Part shown: positions 46,114 to 58,399 of the stretch, one piece after another
Layout: the number at the start of each line of letters is the position of its first letter
How positions within the stretch are numbered: the first letter of the stretch is position 1
Assembly: GCA_037074615.1 (NCBI GenBank)
Contig: CM073535.1
Location: 9,587,001 to 9,651,000, forward strand
Length of the DNA: 64,000 bases
Direction of reading: 5' to 3'
Source of the DNA: Leucaena leucocephala
Lineage: Eukaryota; Streptophyta; Magnoliopsida; Fabales; Fabaceae
Notes under the pieces: model-generated
Told to the model about the DNA's origin: nothing
What the model saw: the letters and a program-made list of their open reading frames with translations, nothing else
The model's database searches: none
Made by a program: the position numbers and the translations under genes

Positions 46114-47880
46114 CACTACTAGAAAAAAGTCGTATAATATATACTTGTAACGAAGATTTTTCTTAAAATCGCTGTTACAAGGTTTAATTTTTCTTTTACA
46201 TTTTCTTTTAATTTTCCTATCATACTGCCCTATATTTCCCATAATGAAGGCATACTATAGGCAGTAAAGTAAATAAGCAATGGAAAAACCCAAATTAAAT
46301 GTCAATATATAGTAATAAATTAATTCAAATTCTTATTGTAGAAGCATATATAAACGGATATTGTACAATCATATATACACACAAAATAGATGCTTATTTA
46401 ATGCAAGTTTACCAGCATGGTTTTTGCCAAAACTTCCATAATTGAGTGAAGTTGATCATCTTCAAAGCTCTTTTTGTTTTACTCGAACATCTGCAAGTTA
46501 GAAGTAATAGGTAAATACATACTAGCTATGATAAATTGAAAAATTCTAAATATTGATCACTTCATATCTCATGTAAGCTATCTGTGATCCTTATCTCAAT
46601 GATCTCGTACATATATCAGATTATATAATATCTGCACTTAACAATGCCAGGTTAACTACAGTACTAACAAAATGGAAAAACACATAGCATATTAGTGACT
46701 GAAACTAAAAAACTAAAACTTAATTATTTGAAAAGTACTTACTCGAGGATAAATTCATGAAGGATTAGGACTACCGGGATAGACACTGACCAAGTGGAAG
46801 CCTTGCACAACCCTATCTCCAATTAAAAAAATAGCATTTAACTTACTAAATTTTTATGTTAACAAATCTATGAAGAAAAACTCACATGTTGACGATAGAT
46901 GAAATCTCAATATCTGGCTGTCCAAACAATGAATCAAACCAGTACACCACATTAGCTTCAGGGATATGACAATATGAATAATGTTATATATGAATGTAGA
47001 GTAATATGCATGAGTGAGCCAGGCATAAGAGTATACTTACCCTTTAAAGTAAGGTGGAAAATATATCTTTCTCCTGATACGGGTCATAACATTGACCATG
47101 TAAATAATTATCGATCTCTTGTTGGTGCCTATCTCTTAGACACATTGAGGACACATGAAACTATATGTGTCTCCTTTTACTTTTTCCAAGAATTTCCTAT
47201 AGAAGTGGCTTTATTAATAGATAAAGGAGTCAGTATTGCGCAAATGGTTAAACATAAAGTATTAAAATAAAGTTGCAACTTACTATATGGCATACTGGAT
47301 GATATTTGAATCCAGCTCCTGAAAATTGAGGAATTGCACTATGTTATTCCTGTATAGGGTGAATTTGTAAATCTCCTATATGGTCAAAACCCTAGACAAA
47401 ATTGTGAAAGTAAGTGCTTCCTCCAATCCTGCTACCATAGAGTGGAGCGTTGATATGGCAAAATATCTTGAGGATATGTATTCACGAAGAGGTTTGAGCT
47501 CATCTACTTTTGCACTCTGAATCTTAGGTTTCTGTGGTGCCTTTTTTATTTTTAGGCCCTTTTGGAATTTTCTTCTTCAGCACCTTCTCTAGCACTGGCT
47601 CCAGTGTAACTCGCTTTCCCAATTCGATCAGATGTGTTGGCCACATAATATACTGCATTAGAGCTTGATCCAATATTTTGACCTCGTTGGTGGGGCAAGG
47701 AACCGATGCTTACATGTGCGGTTCTTTATGCATTGTACGGTGACCTTGACATTGCCTTTAGGAATTAGTTTATGGTGAAATGTTTTGACATTCTAGTACA
47801 CGATACCATGAGAAACAAAGGATATACTCCCTTCGTATGTCACAATGTAGAGACCACACGTTTCCCCTACTCAAGGGTAG
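46114..47880. mobile_element. CACTA transposon, left arm and second gene
   Basis: It begins CACTACTAGAAAAAAGTCG, the standard CACTA terminus. Subterminal motifs (CGCTGTTACAAGG, CTTGTAACGAAG) follow. The interior from about 46320 to 47560 aligns with 20590-22020 of the other CACTA element, in the same orientation. I found no right terminus, so the element is truncated or its end has decayed. Confidence 0.7.
46560..47870 (-). pseudogene. CACTA second ORF: DUF8039-like plus Ulp1-type protease
   Basis: On the - strand, 47870-47540 reads LIPKGNVKVTVQCI, then LDQALMQYIMWPTHLIELG (a DUF8039-like segment). Next come QFLNFQELDSNIIQY (47300) and VKGDTYSFMCPQ with RRKIYFPPYFKG (47040-47200) before a GTAAGT donor-like site. 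Then VVYWFDSLFGQPDIEI (46880-46960) and YMYEIIEIRITDSLHE (46570-46630). These are pieces of the Ulp1/SENP-like protein of plant CACTA elements; the catalytic Cys region is damaged. The + strand ORF at 46974-47270 is its antisense shadow. Confidence 0.65.
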
Positions 47881-50680
47881 GGTCAAGACCAGAAGATTGG
47901 GAGACAAACTCTCCTTATTGGCGCTGCCATTCCTACTAGTTGATAAATATCATTCTATTTATAAAAACATTAAACTAACTTATAGTAGAGTAAAGCTAAC
48001 ATAAGTCGATTCATAAGGAGTCTAAATAGAGTTAGGTTTCCTAGCAACTTTATGAACCACAAATTAATAATTTAATGTAGTGAATGGGGAGAAGAAATGT
48101 TAATGAACTTCTTAATTTAAATTATAAACACTATTGTTTATGATTTTAATGTTGGTGATGATGTTATGGATTTATGATAAGTGTGTTCCCTTAGAGATTA
48201 CCTTACCTTCATTATCCATAAATTATAAGGAGTTAATTAGTTGAATTAAAATCAATTAACCAACAACTAGTTAATTAATTGAATTAGTTAAATAAAGAAA
48301 ACTAAATCATTTAACTTAAGAGGAATAAGAAGATGGAACAAACATGTACAACTATACTCTGCTATAATATTGCTTCAATTAACTACAACCATATCCAACT
48401 TGTTCAAGGAAGAAGATCAATTAAAGCTTAACTACACAGACGTAGGAAATTCAACTCGGTTTTCCAATCATTCATCATATAATCACTCTAATTGAATTAA
48501 TAAAACTAGTGTGAAATAAAGCAATTCAATTCCTAACATGTATCCAATTAGTATAACTGTTCTAATAGATACAATTAGATATGGAATCAATGACACAATT
48601 AAACTCCCTGCTTGCAGATCAAGGACTCTGGTTCAACTTCATCTCCAAGAGAGCACAAATGGAATTAGCCTTGCATTGCTGTCAAGACCTTAGCAGCAGT
48701 AACTAAGTAACATACAGGATCCATGGTGATTGAAAGAAGATGGAAGATGAAGATGAAAGGAAAATGGATATGGTTTGCTTTTTTATAGAATAGAGCAATC
48801 ACAAAGGCGGAAGCAGAATGATGTGATAGAAATAGAAAATGGAGAGTGGAGATATGGTTTAGAGATGATGATGATTAAATGTTGAGATGGAATGAATGTA
48901 TTGAATGAATGAGCACATGAGCTAGTTGACTTGGTGATTAATAAGCATTTTCCTGAAATAGGAATTTAGAAGAGGCAGATTATTTATCTCATGAGATAAT
49001 GTTCCAATAAATCTCCAGAATTATATCAATTGATTCCCAAGTATTTCAATTTTATATTACTTATTAATTGCTCAACATAACTGGGGACGTTTTGATAATA
49101 AAATACTTTTTTACCACACTAAAATATATACAAAATAGCGTTTATCAATTCCCTCACACTAAAATTTTACACTCAAAGCAAAATTATGGATCCATATTGA
49201 AATTCAAACACATATATTCAACAAACTTGACAAAGCAAATCCAGCTTAAGTCACTTGCAATCATCAATCTTTCCCTTTAATTGGCAACAATTCATACTAA
49301 TCTCATATTAATCAAAGGATCTAACTCATGTAAGTAAATCATAATTAGCAACTAGGTTGAGATTTTCTCACAAGATATAGTGTTTCACTCAACCATCTAG
49401 TTTAGGCTTCCCATATCTTGTAACCATCCTATATCTCACTACTTAATGCCACAAGGGTTGTGAATCAAAGGGTCTTTATAAAGGTTGTATTTTGGAAAGG
49501 CTATATGATGAAATGGAAATGAGTGTCAATGATTAATGAAATACTGCACATATTTTTTCCTTTTCTAGTGTATCTTTTCTTTCTCTTTCTTTTTTTCTAT
49601 ATATATTTTTCTTTTTACAATACTCTATTTTTTTTTCTATTTCATGTTCTTTTCTTTTATTTCTTTTAACTTTTTCCATCATTTTTTCACTTTTTTTCAT
49701 TTTTGAACTAGATGACCATAGCATTGAGGTTCAAAGTTAAACATTCAATTGCAGCATTAACAAAGATTTCAAAACCAAGGAACTGATGCAGCAACAAATA
49801 ACTACTTTGTTAGAGATTAGCAATGACAAACCATTGAAAGAAATGCCCTTATCATATTCACAATTTCAAAAAGATGATGTGGTTTTGAATCAAGGATTAA
49901 GACAAGTTCTACGGAGTTATCAAACTAAATGTTGCCATACAATATTTAAGAATGTATGTTAGAGGCTCAAAATCTTTCTATCTGGTTTACTCATCCTAAT
50001 TCACTCACCATGACTAGATTTTTTTATGAATATTGAATAAAATACATGAGATTAATCATTCATGATGCACAATTTTTAGTAGCCAATTAATGAGACATGC
50101 AACTCACAATAAATCAAGTTTGTCAAAATTCATAGATATGTGTTCAAAATCCACTTCAATTTCATAAAAACAGAATCAATCAAGGAAAATCAATAGACAA
50201 CCATCATTGGCAAATTTGTTTTAGCTGAAAGACACGTTAGTGGCAACTGAAAAGGTACTAGGTCGTGACTAATATACATAGATAGTAGACTCGATAGATA
50301 GGAATATTTAGTCTCGACAAAGATAAATATAGGTCACGACTATTAGTCATAGAGAGCAAATTCATGAAACAAGGCAGTTTAGTCGCGACCAAGTGTCATT
50401 CTGGTCACAACTAAAAGTTATAGAAACTCTCTCCCACACTTAATTTCTATATTATCCTCGATGTGAAAAGCTAATGTATATTGTGCAGATGCATCAGTAA
50501 CAAAAATAGAAGTTGAACTAAAATCTAAGCCTAATCCATATGAAATGAAATTATCTATCTACTTTTACTGACTTAGTCTCCTCTACCACACTTAATCAAA
50601 ACATAATAGCTTAAATAGTGTAAGTAAAATTGAGTAAAACATACTATTATAAGTAAGGAAATAAGGAAGGAGACAACCTG
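47881..50680. other. AT-rich region, no gene recognised
   Basis: I see no coding sequence. A pyrimidine-rich tract (mostly T with C) covers about 49550-49690. From about 50240 to 50430 a GTCGCGAC/GTCACGACTA motif recurs, with related motifs on the other side of the Gypsy remnant (54180-54360). This may be untranslated sequence of that element. Confidence 0.4.
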
Positions 50681-50689
50681 AATATTAAG

Positions 50690-51190
50690 GGGGTTAGAAG
50701 TTCTCCTTCTACAGCCTCAATAATGACCATTTACTTGAAATTCTGTACCATCTTCTTCATCCAATAGTTTAATAATTCCATAATCATGGACCTTAGTTAC
50801 CATATAGGGGCCATCACATCTAGTAGCAAGTTTTCTAGCTTTGAATTCCTTAATTAGAATATATTTATCATGAATAAGTTTGGCTTTCTCATTTAACAGG
50901 ATTTTGTGTGTACATACAGTAGCTTCTATATTGGGTATATCAGCTAAGGCCCAACCTATTACTCTCTTATATGTTTTTAAAATTGAAATTAACCTCTCTT
51001 CCTCAAAAATAGAAAGTGAATTAGCAATTATAATAGGTAATTTGTCATTTTAAGCTAAAAACACATATTTAAAATTACTAGGAAAGTGTTTAAGTTCCAA
51101 ATCAGGTGCTTGGATAATTGATTGAACCAACTTCTTAGTTTCCAAAGTAGCAACATGCTTCACCAATTCTGTCACCTTAGGTACTTAACT
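50690..51190 (-). pseudogene. pol: Gypsy RT leader fused to integrase C-terminus by deletion
   Basis: From 51190 downwards the frame reads LELKHFPSNFKYVFLA, then a stop, then NDKLPIIIANSLS and ALADIPNIEATVCTHKI, the segment just before the RT core in Athila/Tat elements. Without a break it passes into RKLATRCDGPYMVTKVHDYG and FQVNGHY, the C-terminal end of integrase. The junction near 50900 removes the whole RT core, RNase H and integrase core. Confidence 0.75.
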
Positions 51191-51459
51191 GAATGCATAT
51201 ACTATATCTTTATTAAAAAGGTTAGTAACAGAAAAAAAACAAATTATAAAGTAAAAAGTAAGCTATCAAGTGAATTGTAGTTAATACTTGACACATCACC
51301 TCTACTATCTAAAGAAATTTCATAAGAAGAAGAAATTTCATATTCAAGCATATCATATTTAGCCTTATCAGAATTTTATAGCAACAGTTCAGGTTCTTTT
51401 TTAGCTTCTTCTATGTATGTATCAATTGCACTTAAGCCTAACAGTGAGTAATCTTCAAA

Positions 51460-52050
51460 TTAATGTCTCATTACTTCATAGACATTAAAAGTAATGATAT
51501 TATCACCCACTTCTATGGTAATGCTTCCATTTTTCATGCTTATAATAGTATTAGTTGTTATAAAGAATGATCTACCCAAAATAATAAGTCCATCTGAAGT
51601 TGACTCATGTGATACATCCAATACATAAAAATTTGCAAGTATAATCAAGTCTTTAGCTTTCAATAATATGTCTTCTAATAATCCCTCAAGTTTCCTAGTG
51701 GTTCGGTTAGCAAGTTGAATTATCATGGAAGATTCCTTAAGTGAGTATATCCCTATGCCTAATGATGTATAAATAGAAGTTGGCATTAAATTTATGATTG
51801 TACCAAAATCTAATAGAGCACTAGCATACTGAAACTTACCTATGGTAATTGGGATTATAAATGAACCTGGATCATCATATTTAATAGGAAGTTGTAGCTT
51901 AAGTAAAGCTGACATACTATGACCTACTTGAACACTCTCATTTAGCTTGCAAATTCTTTTATTAGTGCAAAGTTCTTTCATGAATTTCTCATACTTAGGT
52001 ATACTTCTAATCCTATCTAAAAGTGGCACATTAACTTCCAATTTTCCCAA
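51460..52050 (-). pseudogene. pol: Gypsy aspartic protease
   Basis: The frame is open for almost 200 codons. PLLDRIRSIPKYEKFMKELC and NKRICKL lead into PGSFIIPITIG, ALLDFGTIINLMP (the protease active site; Phe where Leu is usual, DFG matching D-S/T-G loosely), then ANFYVLD and LIILGRSFF. This is the typical Athila/Tat protease. It cleaves the polyprotein in related elements. Confidence 0.85.
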
Positions 52051-52259
52051 TAAATTCAGAATATCTTGTTCCTATTTTTCTTTTAAATTTTTTTAGACAC
52101 ATGTATATACTAGAAAAAGGTAGGAATTTAATACTTACCTCTCTATCCTTCTGTTATGCCTCTACACACTCATTTTGATACTGGTTCTTGTTTGATTTCT
52201 AACTTGCAATTCTAAAACTAGCAACTGCTTCATGTATATTAGCAAATTGTGCAGCATCC

Positions 52260-54070
52260 TTTAATCTAGTTTGCTCATTTTTCTACTCCAATATCCTATT
52301 CTCTTTTCTACTTTTTGATTTTGAAGCAAATGAAAGTTTTTCTTCAATTAAATCTTCATTTTCATATTTGCTATATTGCTCATTTTCTCTATAATCTCTT
52401 TTATCAACATCAAAACTAACTTTCCCTACTGTTTTGCCACTTCTTAATCTCATAGCCTTCACAGATTTTAGGTTAAAAACTATGTTTGAAGGTAGATTTT
52501 CACTAATTCTTGCCTGAATATCACTCACTGAATTAGCTAACTGTGGTACATAGCCATTTAGGTTTAAAGGTTTGGCTTCCCATTACTCTATCTTTCTCTC
52601 CAAGGCAGCAAACTTTGAATTTGTCATTGATAAGTTACTCTCCACCATAGATCATAAGTCCTTTAAACTATAGCTAAAATTTGAATTGATAGAATTTATG
52701 TTTGAATTCATCTCATTAATGTTCTTGATTATCTCAGATATAGTATCATCCTTTGCAGTAGTATGTACTTCCATAGCTCTAGAAGATCTAGCCACTTGTT
52801 TGTCATTGTTGAATCTATTATGTCAAAAAGTCTTATCTCCTCCTCCATCTCTCCATCTAAAATTAGGATGGTCTTCCTATCTTTCATTGTATATGTTGAA
52901 GTATGTTTTATTCTTCTCCTAGTTTCCTTGATAGATTGTTGATACATCTTCATAATGTGTAGAACCCTTGTCACTAGTATGCATAGGAGAAGAATAAAAC
53001 TCACAACTAGGAGCAACTAGAGCTTAAAATTGTGAGTTTTAAACATTTATATTGTTTAATTGAGTAACTAATTTGTTGATCTTAGCATTCATAGCTGTAA
53101 CTTGAGAAGACAAGTTATTAAAATCCTGAGAAGACTTTGGAGAAGTCTTATGAACTTACCTAGCATCATAGCGCCCATACTGCTGGTCATTATTTGCTAT
53201 CTTTTCAATCAAGTTCCATGCTTCATCAAGAGTTAAGTTATCAATAGAACCCCCAGCAGTTGCATCCAATTAGTCCTATATGAAGTGCGTAGTCCTGAAT
53301 GAAAATACTGCACCAAATGCTTATTTGGAATCTAATGGTAAGGACATCTAACTAACAACTCTTGAAACCTTCCCAAAAATTCATAAAAAGACACTTGAGC
53401 AAACTGTTTTACACAAAAAAATCTCTTTTCTCAATGTAGTAATCTTAAAAGTAGAAAACTATCTCTCTAAAAACCATTTCTGAAGTTATTCCAAGAGTCT
53501 AAAGTAAGAGGTGCATGATATGACAGCATATAAAACTATTATTTTGCCTTTCATTTAAGTGTAAAATGGTATACTTATCTCTACACAATATCCATATCAA
53601 CACCTACAGGTTTCATAAATGAGCATATCTAATGCATAGTCTTCAAGTGCTTAAAAGCATCATCACTTGCCAATCCAAAACTTTTTGGTAAGTTACTCAA
53701 CAAAGGACCTTTCAGCTTAAAATTAACATTCAAAGCAGGATAAGTATGAAAAGGATCAATTTTTACCTTAGAAGAAGTGAGTTCTCTAATTCTCCTACGT
53801 GCCCTTCTATTATTATTTATGTTATTCTCTTCATTTTTCTTATTTTGATTCAAATTCTGATTATGATTCTGATATTCACCCTCATTAACATTCTATATGA
53901 AAAAATAAATATCTAAGAAATTACCAAATGCAAATTCAGTTTCAGCTACAACATATTCACCAAAGAAGCTAGACTTAACAAATAGATGGAATAGTGGTTT
54001 CACTTAAAGTTTTAGCTTTCTTAATTTGCCTAAGTGTTCTATTTATTTCTTTGTCTAAAGAAAAGAATTC
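52260..54070 (-). pseudogene. gag: Gypsy gag, decayed
   Basis: From 53853 the frame gives ALNVNFKLKGPLLSNLP and DDAFKHLKTMHQICSFMKP, the start of the capsid. Further on LIEKIANNDQQYGRYD (near 53180-53220) and AMRLRSGKTVGK (52420-52450) are typical of gag in this lineage. Stops and frame changes are frequent between 53100 and 53640. Confidence 0.75.
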
Positions 54071-54559
54071 AGAACTTTTGGTCATGAAAATTAAATTTCA
54101 TATTCATGCAACATATTAGAAGTATTAATAATGCATAATTTTCAAAATTTGTGAATGAGCAAACAACAAAATGACTGAACAATACACTCAGGTTGTGACT
54201 ACAATGACCTTAGGTTGTGACTAAAATCCACAGAGAGATAAAATTAAAACAAATATAAATACCAAGTCATGACTGTAACTCAGAGAGCAAATTCTTGAAA
54301 TTAGGATTTTCTGGTCACGACTAAATACCACTTAAGTCACAATTACAAATCACAGAGAGTAATATTCACTAAACACTAACTTTTGGTTGAGACTAATATC
54401 CTCTATTTGGATAACATTTACTAACCCTTAATATTCACTAACCCTCAATATATTACAAATTACAGAGACTAATATTCACTAACCCTTACATTTACTCAAG
54501 CGTTAATTCTTACTTTCAATATCCTCTATTTTACCCTATTTCATATTATGTAAATAGAG

Positions 54560-54983
54560 TAATTTTCTTGTGAGAGAAAGTTTTAGATATTTTATACTTC
54601 AGTGCCTAGCATAATCACTCTAGTAAAAAGAGAGTTGAATCTTTTCCTTTATTACCAGAGATACTTAAAAGTAGGACTCTTGAGGGGAATGCCTCCTTAT
54701 GGGTAGTAAGGGGGAGTATGAAAGATACTCATGATGGATGTACTGAGGCACTAAGAGTTCATATAATCTTGGAAGATTAGTGAAATACTCAAAGAGATTA
54801 TGAGGACTAGACGTAGGCCAAGTGTTTAGGTTTAATCAGTATAAATCGACTGTGCCATTATCTCCTTTTAGCTTCTTTTGGTGAAATCATTCTATACTCT
54901 ATCTATTTGATTTCATTTATTTTTTTTTAAATTTTCAATATCACCCAATTCACCCCCATCTTTGGTGAAACTGATGGACTAAC
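54560..54983 (+). repeat. Copia-type LTR fragment
   Basis: The sequence shows blocks that I know from LTRs of a common plant Copia group: ATCACTCTAGTAAAAAG, TAATCTTGGAAGATTAGTG, GACGTAGGCC, and the end CACCCAATTCACCCCCATC. It ends in ACTAACA and abuts TNP2 coding sequence. No internal retroelement sequence is attached. Solo LTR is likely, and the 5' limit is uncertain. Confidence 0.5.
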
Positions 54984-56451
54984 AGGGCTATGTATGGAAA
55001 GAATCAATCCATATGGTAATCTCAATATTACACATAGTGCTTAGCCAATTCTCCTTGTGATTTATAACTTGCCTCCTTGATTTTGTATAAAATGAAAGTA
55101 TATCATGTTATCTTTAATGATCTCGGGTCCAAAATAGTCGAGAAATGATATCGATGTGTACTTGGCACCTTTGTTTGATAATTTGAAGAAATTGTTGGAG
55201 GAAGGTGTTGATGTGTTTGTTGCATACAAACAAGGGACATTTAAATTATGTACCATGATCTTTATCACGATAAATGACTTCCTGGCATATGAAAATTTGT
55301 AAAGCTATTGTGCTAAGGGGCATAAAGCATGTCACATATGTGAAGAAGGTACTAACTACATGCAACTAAAGTATGGAAGGAAGATAATATACCTTTCTCA
55401 TATAAGGTTTCTTAGCTGACACCACCCTTGTCATAGGAATATGAAATGGCTCTAATACCTTTAACTGAAGAATAAGTGTATCATTGTTTGTAGGGCTTCA
55501 TGTTACCATGGGTAAAAATAATAATAATAAGGCAATTGAAAGAAATATATGAAAAAAGATATCAATCTTTTTCGATCTTCTATATTGGCGGGGTCTTGAA
55601 GTAAGACACAGTCTAGGTGTCATGCATATGGAGAAAAATGTGTGTATGAGCCTTATTGGAAAACTTCTACATATCAATGGAAAGAGTAAGGACAGGGTCA
55701 ATGCTAGACGAGACTTAGCTAAAATAGAAATAAGAGCATCTCTGTATCCACAATAAAGAAATGATAGTAAGAGAGTTTATTTCTACCTAGCAACACACAC
55801 ATTATCCAAATATGAAAAAAAATGCATATGTGAGTGTTTGCATGGTAATAAGGTTTTACAAGGGTATTCGTCAAATTTTAGAAAACTTGTTTCGATACAA
55901 GATTTTAAGATAACGGGTATGAAGTTTCACGATTGCCACATGTTGATCAAATAATTACTACCAATAGTTATTCGAGGCATTATGAAAGATGATACAAGGA
56001 GCATTATTACTTGACTTTGTATGTTCTTTAATGTTGTTTGTAGCAAGTGATTGATCCTTCTGAGTTAGATGAATTGAAAAATGAAGGTTATATTATCCTC
56101 TCTCAGTTAGAAATGTACTTCCTTTCAGCATTTTTTGACATCACGGTCCATTTGATAGCTCACCTGGTACGTGAGATTAGACTTTATAGCCCTATGTGTT
56201 TAAGGTAGATGTACCTATTTGAGAGATACATACAAATCCATAAAGGGTATTTGAAACATCCTTATATACCCAAGGCATCAATTGTTAAGAGATATATAGC
56301 TGAGGATGTAGTTGAATTTTGTAACTCATATATTGATAAGGTAAAGGCAGTTGGACTTCTTCATTCTCAGCAAATCAAGGGAGAAAAAGTAAGGGAACTC
56401 CTGGTGCCAAATTGAAGTTAATGTCTCACGAAGTGGTGATGCAAACATATC
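54984..56451 (+). pseudogene. CACTA TNP2 transposase, core and DUF4218 (broken)
   Basis: From 54990 the + strand reads INPYGNLNITHSA, IYNLPP, SGPK and NDIDVYLAPLFDNLKKLLEEGVD, then FITINDFLAYENL, HKACHICEEGT and IRFLS. This is the Transposase_21 core of TNP2. From about 56040 IDPSELDELKN, LSQLEMYFLSAFFDI, VHLIAHLVREIRL, FERYIQ, ASIVKRYIAEDVVEFCNSYID and MSHEVVMQTY form DUF4218. Stops interrupt it. It is cut at 56452 by another CACTA element and resumes after 60252. Confidence 0.87.
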
Positions 56452-57560
56452 CTCTACAAAAAAGAACATATTTTGTAGCGGTCAATTTTTTGACTTTGTA
56501 GCAGTTATAAGCACTGGAAAGTATGTTTGCAATAGTTTGACAAACTTCTACAAATTCAATGCTTTACAAGCATGTTTGAAGCAGTTTACATAACTGTTAC
56601 ACATGACGGTCAAAATGCTACAAACATTTATAGCGGTTCATGTAATTTAGTAGTGGTGAACATAATTGTTAAAAAATTCAATCTAAAAGAAAGGTATGAA
56701 ATTTTGTATCAGTTAACTAACAGCTACAAAATCTCCTTTTTGGCGAGAAATTGCAAGATAACGAATATTTGGGAGGTAATGAAAATTTTCACGATAGTGC
56801 CAAAAATTTGTAGTAGTTACATAACCGCTACAAACTTTCAAAATATGGTAATTTAATATAACCGCTGATTTTTTCCTGCATCGAGCATTTGTAGCAGCTA
56901 CATAACTGCTACAAATGTGGCAGCCGTAGTAAAAAATATTAAAAATTCTGTTTAATGGTACTTCTAATTATATATAAAACTATATGAATATTTAATATTG
57001 TATATAAGATATATTAAATTTTTATTATGGTAATTAAGTTTATTATTTAGCTCTATAATGTAATTTAATTTAATATATTTTATTTGATGAGAAATATTTA
57101 AGATATAAAAGCTATACAAATTGATATTAGGTAGGTAGAAAATTATTGAAGGAGATGAAAGGAGTAAAAGAGTTTAGAAATTGGAGAAAATATGATATAG
57201 AAATGATCAAATAAATCTAGCATTTGTGTAAGAAGGACCTAAAAATAATAAATACATATGTTAATAAAACTAAGTATACAAATATGAAAGAGAAATATGT
57301 TATAAATTGAAAAGATCTTACCACCATATAAAGAAAGAACTAAGGTAACAAAAAAGAGGAGAAAACATTCAGAATGAGCAATAGAGCATAGGGAGGGAAG
57401 AGAATTAAGCAGAAATGAGAATGGGAGGAGGGGTTGCATTTTTAGACCACGGGTGTGATTTTGCAACAGTTTGATTCAATTTGCAGTGGTTTTAATATAT
57501 TTGTAGCGATTGGAACCCGCTGAACTTTATAGCGATTATATGAACCACTAAAAAATTGTG
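56452..57560. repeat. Left subterminal repeats of the CACTA at 56452
   Basis: TTTGTAGC(A/G)GTT and AACTGCTACAAA-like motifs occur about ten times from 56470 to 56930 and again at 57460-57550. A simple AT-rich spacer lies between. ORFs here are artefacts of the repeats. Confidence 0.8.
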
Positions 57561-57849
57561 TTTCTTTATTTTTTAAGAACATTTAATTTCTTTTGTAATT
57601 ATTTTTGTACAAGAAGAAATGCTATATTAAGCATTCCAAACAGTAATAAAAGTTATTCATAGTCATTATCAGTCTTCCTGAAAAGAGAATTTTGATAACA
57701 AAATATTTTTAGGTTTAATTTATAATTATATTAAAGTGGATTAAAATTTAAATTTAAAGTAAATGAGTTTTTAAGTAATTTAATAACGACAATTGTAAAT
57801 AAATATTGGATGAAAAGGACATATACTTGATAATGGGTAAATTGTCATC

Positions 57850-58200
57850 ACCTTGAGAGAAGAAATTTTCAAAATTCATCTGTTGGAAGGGGTCACTATC
57901 GTAAGCAGTGATTTCACTATCATCCATGCCAAAAAGATCTCATTGATTTAGGTGAACTACTATATTCCAATTCTTATGCTTCTCGTCCTCCACATAATAT
58001 ACTTGTTGCGCCTAAGAGGCTAGAATGAACGACTCATCATCTTTAGATTCACTTATATGAATGAGCCTAAAAAAGTTGACAAATGTGATGCCTAAGTCAT
58101 CAACAGTAAGTTCACAGGAAATGTTGTGTTTGCCCAATAGCACTTAAAGAGAGTTATGGTGAAAAGCTAATAATTTAACTCAACGATGCCAATAAGCTTT
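57850..58200 (-). pseudogene. CACTA TNP2 C-terminus (DUF4216) relic
   Basis: On the - strand the frame reads LTVDDLGITFVNFFRLIHISESKDDESFILAS, here quoted in two parts: LTVDDLGITFVNFFRLIH and DDESFILAS. Then a stop, AQQVYYVEDEKHKNW and a DLFGMDDS tail. This is the end of DUF4216. The same gene part in the insertion at 36221 lies on the + strand. Confidence 0.75.
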
Positions 58201-58399
58201 CCATAATAAGTAATGCCTCATAATAAGTGAGTTTTTATTTAAATAAGATTAAATAAAATTTAAAATAAAATTTCTCTAACCAAACTAAAATACACTAAAT
58301 TTTATGAAATAAACTAAAATTTATGAAATCATTGAATATAATAAAATTTATAAATTTAAATTTATAATCTTCAAACTCTATAAAATAAAATATAAGTAA

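Larger units (their letters stand above)
50680..54070 (-). mobile_element. Ty3/Gypsy retrotransposon (Athila/Tat-like), internally deleted
   Basis: The order on the - strand is gag, protease, start of RT, then integrase C-terminus. All belong to the plant Athila/Tat type by motif. RT catalytic core, RNase H and the integrase core are missing. I could not identify its LTRs. Lineage is inferred from the protease and the RT leader motifs. Confidence 0.75.

Noticed and set aside
56572..56856. A 94-codon ORF on the + strand
   Set aside because: It lies in the left subterminal repeats of a CACTA and has no domain.
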